Origin: Anaerolineae bacterium
GTDB taxonomy: Bacteria; Chloroflexota; Anaerolineae; Promineifilales; Promineifilaceae
Direction: 5' to 3'
Assembly (NCBI GenBank): GCA_020848035.1
Contig: JADLAX010000077.1
Span: 62,001-126,000, forward strand
DNA length: 64,000 nucleotides
Shown here: positions 41,804-50,900 of the stretch, piece by piece
How the letters are laid out: every line of letters begins with the position of its first letter
Position numbering within the stretch: the first letter of the stretch is position 1
The notes under the pieces: model-generated
The model's database searches: none
Seen by the model: the letters and a program-made list of their open reading frames with translations, nothing else
Told to the model about the DNA's origin: nothing
Translations under genes and position numbers: made by a program

Positions 41804-41841
41804 CTATGGAAATCCATAGATCGATCTGTGGAGTTCCATAG
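41804..41841. promoter_or_regulatory. Tandem palindromic operator-like sites
   Basis: CTATGG-AAAT-CCATAG (41804-41819) and CTGTGG-AGTT-CCATAG (41826-41841) are separated by ATCGAT. The centres are 22 bp apart, about two helical turns, which suits cooperative binding of a dimeric regulator such as the adjacent LuxR-type protein. They precede the M23-type gene by 90 bases. Confidence 0.55.
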
Positions 41842-41930
41842 ATTACGAACCCTACAACGTCTGTTACGCTAACTTGCATTGAACAAATAATTTACCTCTA
41901 GTAATAGATGTTCGTAAGGAGAATCTATTT

Positions 41931-43172
41931 ATGCACAAAAAGCGGTTTGTCCTACTAAAAACATTCATCGCAAATTTGCTGCTTGTCGTTATTGTGACAC
42001 AAGTCAAAGCAGCAAGCCAGCCAAATCCAGGCTCAAATGAAACTTCTGCTTCCCAAGAGTGGATTACCTATACTGATCCGCGTTTTGACTTTTCAGTAGA
42101 ATACCCAGCTACTTGGCATCTAATTCCAAGGGATGATAGCAATCCAGCAGCTGTTAGTGGCGTTCTCACATTCACCTTAAATGACCTTATTGACGAAGAA
42201 GCATCAGGAGGACATCTTCATGAGCAGGTAATAAATCCCAATATTACTATTGGCCTCTATTTAGCTGAGTTGGCTCCAGGCCAATCACTAGGTGACTGGA
42301 CGGCTTTGTATGAAGAAACAACAAATGCGCTTGATGAATATTTGATCCAAAGACAACCACGCAGAGTTCTTGAAGTCAATGGGACAGAGGTGATCCGTGA
42401 GATAGGCGTTTCACCAATGACAGAGTATCAATTTACTAACTTGGCACACGGTAAAACAGTTTGGTTCATTTGGACAAACATAGGGGATTCAGCGAACGCT
42501 ACTCACTCAGCAATTTACGAGCAGATGGTTAATTCTTTCCAATTTGGAAAAAACACGCCTACTACCTTACGCGATGTTTATGGAGATGACTTTAAATCGA
42601 TAGATTTGGACGATTTGTCAAAGAGAATGTCCAATCTTTTAGAATCCCAACCAAAAACAAATATGCATCTATTCAGCCCTTTGACACCGATGACAAAGCT
42701 TGACTCAAGCTGGTTTTCTCCTGTGCTTAACGGCTCGTCTGGACAATATTACGCTCGGTGTGGTTCTACCGCACACATAGGTAGTTCTGCATATGCGGTA
42801 GATGTGAATGCCCCTTACCAAAAGGCAGTATATTCAGCAAAAGTGGGTACAAAAATATTGGCTGTCTGGGGAAATACAGGCTATGGAAATCATGTGATTC
42901 TTGATTCTTGGGGAAAGTACCATTACTATGCACATTTAAGCTATATTTCATACAACGTAATTAATGGGTCATGGTTTACTTCAAAATACTGGCTTGGGAA
43001 TGTTGGCAACTCTGGAACGACCGAAGTTCACCTGCACTTTCATGTGAAAGAAGGATCTAATCCAGTGCTTATAACCGGAATGGTAGGTTTTGGCCCTTTT
43101 ACCAATGCCCAACCGCCTGATGTTAATTATCCTAGCTCAAGCGTGGGCAATTGTGGCCGAATGGGGCGTTAA
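41931..43172 (+). CDS. Secreted M23-family peptidase-like protein with PsbP-like N-terminal domain
   Basis: A 413-residue exported protein. A signal peptide (KRFVLLKTFIANLLLVVIVTQVKA) precedes a PsbP-like domain (WITYTDPRFDFSVEYPATWHLIP) of about 180 residues. The C-terminal 150 residues are an M23/LytM fold: HIGSSAYAVDVNAP, YGNHVILDSWGKYHYYAHLS and the HxH site EVHLHFHVKEG. The first zinc site (usually HxxxD) is rearranged, so activity is uncertain. GGAG precedes the ATG. Base composition is clearly AT-richer than neighbouring operons and it contains no ACGGCCGT element, suggesting recent acquisition. Confidence 0.8.
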   Translation: MHKKRFVLLKTFIANLLLVVIVTQVKAASQPNPGSNETSASQEWITYTDPRFDFSVEYPATWHLIPRDDSNPAAVSGVLTFTLNDLIDEEASGGHLHEQVINPNITIGLYLAELAPGQSLGDWTALYEETTNALDEYLIQRQPRRVLEVNGTEVIREIGVSPMTEYQFTNLAHGKTVWFIWTNIGDSANATHSAIYEQMVNSFQFGKNTPTTLRDVYGDDFKSIDLDDLSKRMSNLLESQPKTNMHLFSPLTPMTKLDSSWFSPVLNGSSGQYYARCGSTAHIGSSAYAVDVNAPYQKAVYSAKVGTKILAVWGNTGYGNHVILDSWGKYHYYAHLSYISYNVINGSWFTSKYWLGNVGNSGTTEVHLHFHVKEGSNPVLITGMVGFGPFTNAQPPDVNYPSSSVGNCGRMGR

Positions 43173-43205
43173 TATAAGCTGAGGCGAATTCATTTAGGAT
43201 GCGTT

Positions 43206-43236
43206 AGGGGGAGAATAACTGGTTTCTCCCCCTTAA
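43206..43236 (+). terminator. Intrinsic terminator of the M23-type gene
   Basis: AGGGGGAGA (43206-43214) pairs with TCTCCCCCT (43225-43233), then TAAAATTT. It overlaps the possible TTG start of the next frame, one reason to place that gene start later. Confidence 0.7.
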
Positions 43237-43257
43237 AATTTGACCGAAGGTAAGTTT

Positions 43258-44679
43258 GTGAGAACTAGAAAATATATCTACTTTATTGTTTTTATCTCTT
43301 CTATTTTTGGAGCTGCTTGTACACAGCAACCTTCTATACTATCTGAAACAAAACAAGTTCCTTCGCCATCTGAAAATTTAGCAACCGAACCATCAGTCTC
43401 GTTGGCGACCAATACTGTACCGCCAGTGGAAGTAACATCTACTCTTGTTCCAGAAGTAACAGAAACGACTTTGCCTATTACTTCTACAATGGAAACGGTG
43501 GGGATAACTTCAACAATTTCTGCCCATCCATTGACGCCCATACCGGTGGACAACTTGGACTTAGCTGACAGTCTAATTCTATACATGACGGCTATTCAGT
43601 TGGCAGATAAGGATTTCTGGGCACTACAGGCTTTGCCCAATATCTTGACTTTTGACCAATCAGTTTTTGAAACTTTTTATGGCGAGGTAATTGATGGTGT
43701 AGATAGCGAGGATCAAAGTCGGTACTTCTTTAACTTCCGGCCACAATCAAGCCCTAACGGCCGTTACTTATTACTTCCAGGCATTGGTGGCTACACAAAC
43801 CCGAATGGCGATTTAGGCACAGGCTTATGGCTGGCCGATTTGCAAGAGGAAACTAGCCGACAACTCCTTCCTCAAGCGAAAATAGCTACATGGAGCCCCC
43901 AGAATGACGAAATGACCTATGTTGAAGGAGACATACTTTATATCTTATCAATTGACGAAGAATCAACACCAATCCCACTTTTTAGCCATCCCAATTTGAA
44001 TTGGCTTTATGCGCGTTGGTCGCCTGACGGGAAATGGATCGCAACAATGACTTCTCAACTAAGAGAACCTGAAGAAGCTGGCGACCCAGAAATAACAAAT
44101 ACTTATTGGATTGTCCCCACAAATGGAGACCCAGCATGGAAACTTGCCACAAGAGACAGTTTTGCAATTGAGTATATTGCAGAAGAAATGACATGGTCAC
44201 CCGATAGCCTATTTCTTCTTGTTCGTAATGAGGTGTTTGATTTAGCTGGTAGACAAATAGCACCTCAATTACCAGGAAAAGTCCACTGGCTTCATAATCA
44301 GTTACTAGTAAATAGCGATGATGGTTTACACATTGTTACGGTGGAGGGACAAGAACTAGCGAGCATGGGTCATTCATTTGCCTCTGCGTGGGCATTTTCG
44401 CATGACGGCCAACATCTGGCTTATGTCCAATCTTCAGATAATGGGCAAGTAGACATTTATACCTTTAACCTTGAGACTATGGAAAACTTTCTTGTTGGTT
44501 CAATCCCGACAAGCTTCTTGTCAATTATTCGTTGGGGTAGTGACGACCAATATCTTTTCCTCGACGATGGACAAGATACAAGCCCAATATGGATAATAGA
44601 TACTCAACTAAACGGTTCTACTAAGCAGATTTTAGACAAAGGCATTTTAATTGAAGTCATTTCAATTTCAGACAATTAA
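43258..44679 (+). CDS. Lipoprotein with WD40/TolB-like beta-propeller
   Basis: A 473-residue protein. The N-terminal signal (YIYFIVFISSIFGAAC) ends in a lipobox Cys, followed by a Ser/Thr/Pro/Glu-rich linker of about 75 residues. The remaining region contains propeller blades with recurring SPDG-type turns: SPNGRYLLL, SPQNDEMTYV, SPDGKWIATM, SPDSLFLLV, SHDGQHLAYV and SDDQYLFLD, that is about six blades. GTG at 43258 has GAAGG upstream. It overlaps the 3' end of the convergent GH1 gene by 12 bases. AT-richer than average; one ACGGCCGT copy falls in a blade. Function unknown; probably surface protein binding. Confidence 0.8.
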   Translation: MRTRKYIYFIVFISSIFGAACTQQPSILSETKQVPSPSENLATEPSVSLATNTVPPVEVTSTLVPEVTETTLPITSTMETVGITSTISAHPLTPIPVDNLDLADSLILYMTAIQLADKDFWALQALPNILTFDQSVFETFYGEVIDGVDSEDQSRYFFNFRPQSSPNGRYLLLPGIGGYTNPNGDLGTGLWLADLQEETSRQLLPQAKIATWSPQNDEMTYVEGDILYILSIDEESTPIPLFSHPNLNWLYARWSPDGKWIATMTSQLREPEEAGDPEITNTYWIVPTNGDPAWKLATRDSFAIEYIAEEMTWSPDSLFLLVRNEVFDLAGRQIAPQLPGKVHWLHNQLLVNSDDGLHIVTVEGQELASMGHSFASAWAFSHDGQHLAYVQSSDNGQVDIYTFNLETMENFLVGSIPTSFLSIIRWGSDDQYLFLDDGQDTSPIWIIDTQLNGSTKQILDKGILIEVISISDN

Positions 44680-46014
44680 CTCCATTTCTGGTGTTTCGCC
44701 TCTAAAAATTGTTCGCAGCAGGTCAGGGGCATATTTTTCCGCCTGGCGGCTGGTGAGGCTGCGGCTGTGGCAAATATCCTGGTACAAACGGCCGCTTTCG
44801 CGCCAGGTCCGCTCTTGTGTTTCTGGATTCAACTCGATCAGGCCAAAGCGCTGCGTCCAGCCGCGATCCCACTCAAAGTTGTCCACCAGGCTCCAGTGGT
44901 AGTAGCCCATCACCGGATAACAAAAGCTGATCGCCCGCCAAATTTCGCGTAGGTGGGTCATGAGGAAAGACGGCCGTAACCGATCCTCTTTATCCGGCAC
45001 CCCATTTTCCGTAATGTAGATTGGCTTTTGGTACGGCAGCAGCGATTCAATGATCTGGAAGAGTCCAGTGGGGTAGATTTCGCCGTAGTTGCCGTCGCTA
45101 ATCACCGCGCCCGGCTCCCATTTGTCGGAGAGCAGCCCGCCAATCGGCGGAAAGTTGACATAAAAGCGCGTGTAGTAATTCAGGCCGATGAAGTCGTAGC
45201 TGCCGGCCAGGTGCGGAATGGTGCGGCGGCCAACGGGGAGGTAGAGACGGCCGTCCCGCATCGAATCGAGCCACATGTAATTGAACAGCCAGCTTACCCT
45301 TCCCGCCCACCAGCGGCTCAGCGCCGAACTGCCGGGCCGTGCTTGCAAGACGGCCATATTTTTGGCCACACCCACCTGGGCTTCGGGCCGCTTTTCTTTG
45401 ATCGTGTGGTAAGCGGCCGCGTGGCAGCGCAGCAGGTTGGGAATCGCTCCCAGCGCCCCGGCCCAGCCGCGGTGCTGGCCCACTGGGAACGCGCCGTTCA
45501 GGTAGCGCATAAAGACGTACACCATCGGCTCGTTGATAGTGATCCACTTGGGGATGAGGTCACCCAGCACATCCACCACCTTGGCCGTGTAACGCCGGAA
45601 GTAATCCACCACCACCCCGCTGTTAAAATCACCTTTTTCCACCAGCCACAGCGGATTGCTAAAGTGGTGCAGCGTCACCATCGGCTCGATGCCCCGGTTG
45701 TGCATACCCTGCAAAATTTCGCGGTAGCGGCCCAGGGCCGCGTCGTCAAAGACGCTGGGCTCCGGCTCGATGCGGCTCCACTCCAGCGAGAGGCGGTGGG
45801 CGTTGGTGCCCATCGCGGCGGCGCTGTCCAGATCCTGCTCGGCGTTGGCCCACCAGTTGCTGGCCAGGCCAGATTTTTGGTTGTGCAGGATACGGCCGTC
45901 CCCCTGCTCCCAGGCCCACCAATCGCTGTTACGGTTGTTACCTTCTACCTGATAAGCGGCCGTTGCCGTTCCCCATAAAAAATCTTGTGGAAACAGCAGT
46001 TGTGCCTGTGCCAT
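44668..46014 (-). CDS. Family 1 glycoside hydrolase (beta-glucosidase)
   Basis: A 448-residue GH1 TIM barrel. The acid/base Glu is E162 in ITINEP and the nucleophile is E336 in YITENG. Other motifs are FLWGTATAAYQVEG at the N-terminus, HRLSLEWSRIEP, TLHHFSNPLW and WSLVDNFEWDRGW near the end. No signal peptide, so it acts in the cytoplasm on imported beta-glycosides. The ATG at 46014 fits the family; the upstream 15 codons are repeat-derived. No transporter gene is adjacent. Confidence 0.94.
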   Translation of the reverse strand: MAQAQLLFPQDFLWGTATAAYQVEGNNRNSDWWAWEQGDGRILHNQKSGLASNWWANAEQDLDSAAAMGTNAHRLSLEWSRIEPEPSVFDDAALGRYREILQGMHNRGIEPMVTLHHFSNPLWLVEKGDFNSGVVVDYFRRYTAKVVDVLGDLIPKWITINEPMVYVFMRYLNGAFPVGQHRGWAGALGAIPNLLRCHAAAYHTIKEKRPEAQVGVAKNMAVLQARPGSSALSRWWAGRVSWLFNYMWLDSMRDGRLYLPVGRRTIPHLAGSYDFIGLNYYTRFYVNFPPIGGLLSDKWEPGAVISDGNYGEIYPTGLFQIIESLLPYQKPIYITENGVPDKEDRLRPSFLMTHLREIWRAISFCYPVMGYYHWSLVDNFEWDRGWTQRFGLIELNPETQERTWRESGRLYQDICHSRSLTSRQAEKYAPDLLRTIFRGETPEMELIV

Positions 46015-46045
46015 AGCGTGCTCCAGTTTGAAACGTTTTTGTACA

Positions 46046-46198
46046 TGACAGGGTGACAAGGTGAAGGGGTGAAGGGGTGAAGGGGTGAGTTAATATTCTA
46101 AGAGGGTCAACTTCTTTTCACGTTTCACGTTTCACGTTTCACGTTTCACGTTTCACTTTTCACTTCTTACTTTTCACTTGCCACTTTTCACTTGCCAC
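46046..46198. repeat. Tandem word arrays GGGGTGAA and TTTCACG
   Basis: 46046-46090 holds GGTGACAAGGTGAAG followed by three GGGGTGAA units. 46117-46198 holds five TTTCACG units and then degenerate ACTTTTCACTT words. The gap 46015-46400 otherwise contains only the promoter at 46317-46345. Confidence 0.75.
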
Positions 46199-46316
46199 TA
46201 ACCCCCTCGCCATTATCACACGCGCCCACCCCGTGCGCCAAATCTTCTCCGGCAAGCCTGTCCGTAACCTTATCATAGAAAATACTCCTATTTTAAACCG
46301 GCAAAAGGGTTACCCT

Positions 46317-46345
46317 TTGTGAATTAATTCGCTGCTTGTTATACT
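46317..46345 (+). promoter_or_regulatory. Promoter of the V4R/response regulator operon
   Basis: TTGTGA (46317-46322) and TATACT (46340-46345) are 17 bases apart; start near 46352, about 50 bases before the GTG codon. Confidence 0.6.
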
Positions 46346-46400
46346 TGGGCGGCGTCAACAAGCATTCATTTACCGATGGTAAGTAGCTTCGGAGGCTTTT

Positions 46401-47036
46401 GTGAGAGACTTAGTCCCACTAAGTAATTATTACTACCCCAACAAGATGGGACGCATCATGTTAACATCGCTCGAAGAAGTCATGGGCCGTAATGGGCTGA
46501 ATGCTCTCCTGAACCTCATCGAGCTGCCGCAGTACATCCAAAACGCCCCCCCCGATAATTTAGAACGCGAATTTGATTTTGCCCACATTAGCAACATCAA
46601 CCGCGGTTTGGAAGAGATTTACGGACCGCGTGGGGGCCGTGGCCTGGCCCTCCGCAGCGGGCGGGCCATCTTTTCCCGAGGCTTGCGCCAGTTTGGCGCA
46701 CTGGCTGGTGTGAGCGACCTGGCGTTTAAAGTGCTGCCCTTGAAGACCAAGCTCAAAATTGGCATTCCGGCCGTAGCCCGCATCTTTACCCAGTTTAGCG
46801 ACCAGACCAGCCACGTAGAAGAAAAAGATGATCATTTTTTGTACACCATCGATCGCTGCTCGATGTGTTGGGGCCAGCAGTCTGACCGGGCGATTTGTTA
46901 CATCGCCGTGGGCATTTTGCAGGAGACGCTGCGCTGGGTAAGCGGCGGCCTGGAGTTTCGTGTGGATGAAATTCAGTGCCACGCCGCAGGCGATGCAGCT
47001 TGTGTGTTCAAAATTGATAAAGAGCCGATCAAATAG
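46401..47036 (+). CDS. V4R-domain protein
   Basis: A 211-residue protein with a C-terminal V4R (vinyl 4 reductase) domain, a small-molecule-binding fold. The metal or ligand site is visible as the Cys residues in DRCSMCWGQQ and the terminal EIQCHAAGDAACVFKI. The N-terminal 60 residues (LTSLEEVMGRNGLNALLNLIELPQYI) are helical. It starts with GTG preceded by CGGAGG. It ends two bases before the response regulator gene, so the pair probably senses a ligand and passes the signal on. Confidence 0.85.
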   Translation: MRDLVPLSNYYYPNKMGRIMLTSLEEVMGRNGLNALLNLIELPQYIQNAPPDNLEREFDFAHISNINRGLEEIYGPRGGRGLALRSGRAIFSRGLRQFGALAGVSDLAFKVLPLKTKLKIGIPAVARIFTQFSDQTSHVEEKDDHFLYTIDRCSMCWGQQSDRAICYIAVGILQETLRWVSGGLEFRVDEIQCHAAGDAACVFKIDKEPIK

Positions 47037-47038
47037 CT

Positions 47039-47908
47039 ATGAACGAAGCAGATAAAAAAAGCCAAGCCATTTTTATTGTGGAAGATGACAACGATCTGGC
47101 CGAAATGCTCCGGGCCTACTTTCGGGTGCAGGGATACACCGTTTCCGTCGCCTCGCGGGGGCAGGATGCGGTGACGGCCATCTCAGACAACGTGCCGGAT
47201 GTGGTGGTGCTAGACATTCGTCTGCCCGACATTGATGGGTACGAGGTGTGCCGCCAGCTGCGCCGGTCGCGCAAGACGCAGAACTTGCCGGTCATCTTCC
47301 TCACCGAAAAGCGCGAGCGCGAAGACAAACTGGCGGGGCTGGAACTGGGCGCGGTGGATTACATCACCAAGCCGTTTGATATTCAGGAGCTGCGGCTGCG
47401 GGTGCGCAATGCGCTGCGCCGCGCCCAAATGAGCACGCTGCTCAACCCGGTCACCGGTTTGCCGGAAGGCACGCTGGTGCGTGAGCAGCTGGCGCAGATG
47501 CTCAACCAGGCCGATTGGGGCGTGGTGATGGCCGGGATTCGCGGCCTGAACAAGTTTCGTGACAAGTATGGCTTTGTCGCCGCCGATGACGTGTCGCGGG
47601 CGGTGACGCTGATGATTGCCAATGCGGTGCAGGAAAGCGGCGCGGGTGATTCTTTTGTGGGCCATGCGGATTCCGGCGACTTTTTGATTTTGACCACATC
47701 GGAGCTGTGCCGCAAGCTGGCGGAGCGCTGCATGGTGCGGCTGCATCCGTCGATCCAATACTTTTACCCGGCACTGGAGCGGCAGCGGCTGCACGAGCTG
47801 CCCGAGTCCGAGCGGCTGACGGTGTATGTAGCGGCCGTTTCCGCCAACCAGTTCCAGGGCACCACCATGGAAGACCTCTTCACCGCGTTGGAAAAACATC
47901 GGCTTTAG
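47039..47908 (+). CDS. Response regulator with degenerate GGDEF domain
   Basis: A 289-residue protein. The receiver domain has the acidic pair EDD (15-17), phospho-acceptor D59 (VVVLDIRLPDIDGYEV), Thr in FLTEK and Lys in YITKPFD. After it, NPVTGLPEGTLVREQL looks like the start of a GGDEF domain (usually DxLTGLxNR), and GHADSGDFLIL takes the place of GGDEF, with the catalytic signature lost (SGDFL). It would therefore bind rather than make c-di-GMP, or act in protein interaction. It is coupled to the V4R gene. Confidence 0.85.
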   Translation: MNEADKKSQAIFIVEDDNDLAEMLRAYFRVQGYTVSVASRGQDAVTAISDNVPDVVVLDIRLPDIDGYEVCRQLRRSRKTQNLPVIFLTEKREREDKLAGLELGAVDYITKPFDIQELRLRVRNALRRAQMSTLLNPVTGLPEGTLVREQLAQMLNQADWGVVMAGIRGLNKFRDKYGFVAADDVSRAVTLMIANAVQESGAGDSFVGHADSGDFLILTTSELCRKLAERCMVRLHPSIQYFYPALERQRLHELPESERLTVYVAAVSANQFQGTTMEDLFTALEKHRL

Positions 47909-47936
47909 GTCTGGCTTCCGTTTTTTATCCCCCCTA

Positions 47937-47951
47937 CATTTTGATACAATT
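47937..47951 (+). promoter_or_regulatory. Extended -10 element ahead of the YfhO/Wzx gene
   Basis: The 15-mer CATTTTGATACAATT is identical to that ahead of ribF (11381-11395). It contains TGATACAAT and would start transcription at about 47957. Confidence 0.4.
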
Positions 47952-47955
47952 TGCG

Positions 47956-47992
47956 AGAAGTTCAGCTTCTTAATGAAGTTGAACTTCTTTTT
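47956..47992 (+). terminator. Terminator or leader hairpin before the YfhO/Wzx gene
   Basis: AGAAGTTCA (47956-47964) pairs with TGAACTTCT (47980-47988), continuing into TTTTT, with extra pairing of GCTT/AAGT inside. It either ends the V4R-regulator transcript or, given the -10 just upstream, acts as an attenuator in the next leader. Confidence 0.6.
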
Positions 47993-47996
47993 AGTT

Positions 47997-50900
47997 ATGA
48001 AACGATTTCGCCCTGATTTGCTGTTCTTGCTTGGTTTCTTGCTGCTGCCACTGCTGCTGTTTGGCAGCGTGACGCTGGGTAGGCAGACGATGCTGCCGGT
48101 GGACAACCTGTACCAATGGGCACCCTGGTCGGCCTACGCCAGCGAGTTTGGCCTGACCCAGCCGCAAAACCCGCTCATCAGCGACCTGATCATCCAAAAT
48201 TACGCCTGGAAACAGTTTGTGCGGGAAACGATTTTGGCCCGCGACATTCCGCTGTGGAATCCGAATTTATTTGCCGGGGTGCCCTTTTTAGCAGCGGGGC
48301 AGCACGGCGCGTATTACCCGTTTAGCGTGCTGTTCCTCATTTTGCCGCTGGCCAGCGCGTACGGCTGGTACACCGTCAGCCAGATCTGGCTGGCGGGGGT
48401 GTTGATGTATGTGTACGGCCGTATCCTCCACCTCCACCGCCCCGCCGCCTTTATGGCCGGATTGGTGTTCCAGGGTGGCGCGTTTTTGGTGATTAGTGCG
48501 GCCGTTTTCCCCATGATCAGCGGCGCAGTGGTGTGGCTGCCGCTGCTGCTGGCGTGTGTGGAAAAGGTAATTGGTAATTGGAGATTGGAGATTGGAGATT
48601 CAGCCAATCTCCAATCTCCAATCTCTAATCGCTTCTGGTGGATCGGCCTTGGCGCAATCGCGCTGGGTTTCCAAATTTTGGCCGGGCACATCGAGTTCAC
48701 CATCTACACCCTGCTGGTCATGGCCGCCTACGCCGCCTGGCGGCTGGCTGGCCACTGGTGGCAGTCGGCCAACCGTTCACTGTTCACCGATAACGGATTA
48801 CTGAAAACGGCCGCTTCCCTCCTCGGTATGGTCCTGCTGGGGCTGCTGCTGGGCGCGGTGCAGCTGGTGCCGCTGTACGAGCTGGGGCAGGTCAACTTCC
48901 GGCAGGAGTCGGCCACATTTCAAGAGGTGATGGATTACGGCTTCCCGGCGCGGCGGGTGCTGACGCTGGCGCTGCCCAACTTTTTTGGCAATCCCACCCA
49001 CCACAGCTACACCGACGTGTTCAGCGGTGAGACGGTGGCCCTGAGCCAAAATTATTACGGCGAGGCCAAAACTAACACCGAGTGGGGCATCAAAAATTAC
49101 GTCGAAGGGGCGATTTACCTGGGTATCTTGCCCCTCTTTTTGGCGGTGCTTGGCGTGCTCGGCGGCTGGCGGCGCAAAACGCACGTCGTTTTTTTTGCCA
49201 CGCTCAGCTTTTTCTCGCTGGCCTTTATTTTTGGCACGCCGCTGTACGCCATTTTGTATTACGGCCTGCCGTTTGTGAACCAGCTGCACACGCCGTTCCG
49301 CTGGGTGTTCCCGCTGTCGCTGGCGGTGGCGGTGCTGGCGGGTTTTGGCGTGGAAAGTTTGGAGAGTTGGAGAATTGGGGATTGGAGATTGGAGATGGGC
49401 CGAATCTCTAATCTCCAATCTCTAATCTCCATTTTTGCAGCCGTCGTCGCCATTTTGCTGCTGGTGGCATTGGCGGTGTCGTGGGGGATGTACGGCCGTT
49501 TCCAACCCATCATCGAGCGAATATTCCTGGGACTGGCAGGCGCACCTGCCGCTTTTGCCGATGCGACAGCGTTTTACAGCTACACGTTTTGGCAGCTGCT
49601 GACGCTGGGCTTGGTGCTGCTGGGCGTGGCATTTGTTTTTTGGTTGAGTGGACGGGGGGGGAAACAGCCTGCCCCTGCGAAGGCACGGGGGCCGTTCTGG
49701 ATTCTTGCCGCCGCACTCCTCATCATTTTGGATATTTTCCTGGCCAATCGCGGCTTCAATGCCAGCAACGATCCGGCCCTGCTCGACTTTAAGCCAGAGA
49801 TGGTGCAGTGGCTGGAAGCACAGCCCGGATTCTGGCGCATCACCAGCTTTGCCCCCAACGGCGACAAACCGTTCAACGCCAATTCCGGCTGGCTGTTCGA
49901 TTTGCCCGACGTCCGCGGCTACGACTCGATTATTCCCAGGCAGTACACCGAGTACATGGCGGCGGTTGAACCGCAGAACGAACTGCCGTTCAACCGCGTC
50001 CAGCCCATCGTCAACTGGGAGTCGCTCAACTCGCCGCTGCTGGATGTGCTGGGCGTGAAATACGTCATCACCAGCGAGACGATTGAGCTGCCCAAGTTTA
50101 CCGAGGTGTGGCAGGGTGAAGGGGTGCGGATTTATGAAAATACGGCCGTTGCCCCCCGGGCGTACACCTTGCCAGATTCTGCCACTTTTGAAACAGCTGA
50201 CGCGCTGTTGGCCATGACCACGCAATACGATCCACGCCAATATGTTGTACTTGGCCCCGACGATTGGCAGAAAGATACCGAACGGGTGCAGCTTGAGTTT
50301 AACTCGCCAACGCCTGCTTCTCTTCAACCTGCGGCAATTGTGAGCTACAGCAATCGGGAAGTGGTGGTAGATACAGCCGTTTCTCACCCCAGCTGGCTTA
50401 TTCTTAACGACAGCTATTTTCCGGGGTGGAAGGCGTGGATACGGCCGTTGTCTGATCCCGATGCAGAAGAGAGAGAAGTTACCGTCATGCGCGTCAACGG
50501 TAACTTTCGCGGCGTCTGGCTCAACGAAGGTGAGTGGCAGGTGCGCTTCCGCTACAGCCCAACGAGTTTCCAGCTGGGCGCACTGGGCAGCTTTATGGCC
50601 GGGATCATCTTGCTTTTTGGCGCGGTGGTTTGGGGCTGGCAGCGCTTTTATCGGGCCGATGGCGAGCAAAGCGTCACCCGCAGCCTGGCTAAAAACAGTC
50701 TGGCCCCGATTGCTCTGAATCTGTTCAACAAATTGATTGACTTCGGCTTTGCCGCCTTTTACCTGCGGCTGCTCGGCCCCGCTGGCTCCGGCAGCTTCCA
50801 AACCGCCATCGTCACCGCCGGAATTTTTGACATTGTGGCCAACTTTGGCCTGGACATCCTGCTCATCCGCGACGTGGCCAGCGACCGCGACAAAGCGCCC

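Noticed and set aside
46046-46198. CRISPR array
   Set aside because: Units are 7-8 bases, without unique spacers, and no cas gene is in the window.
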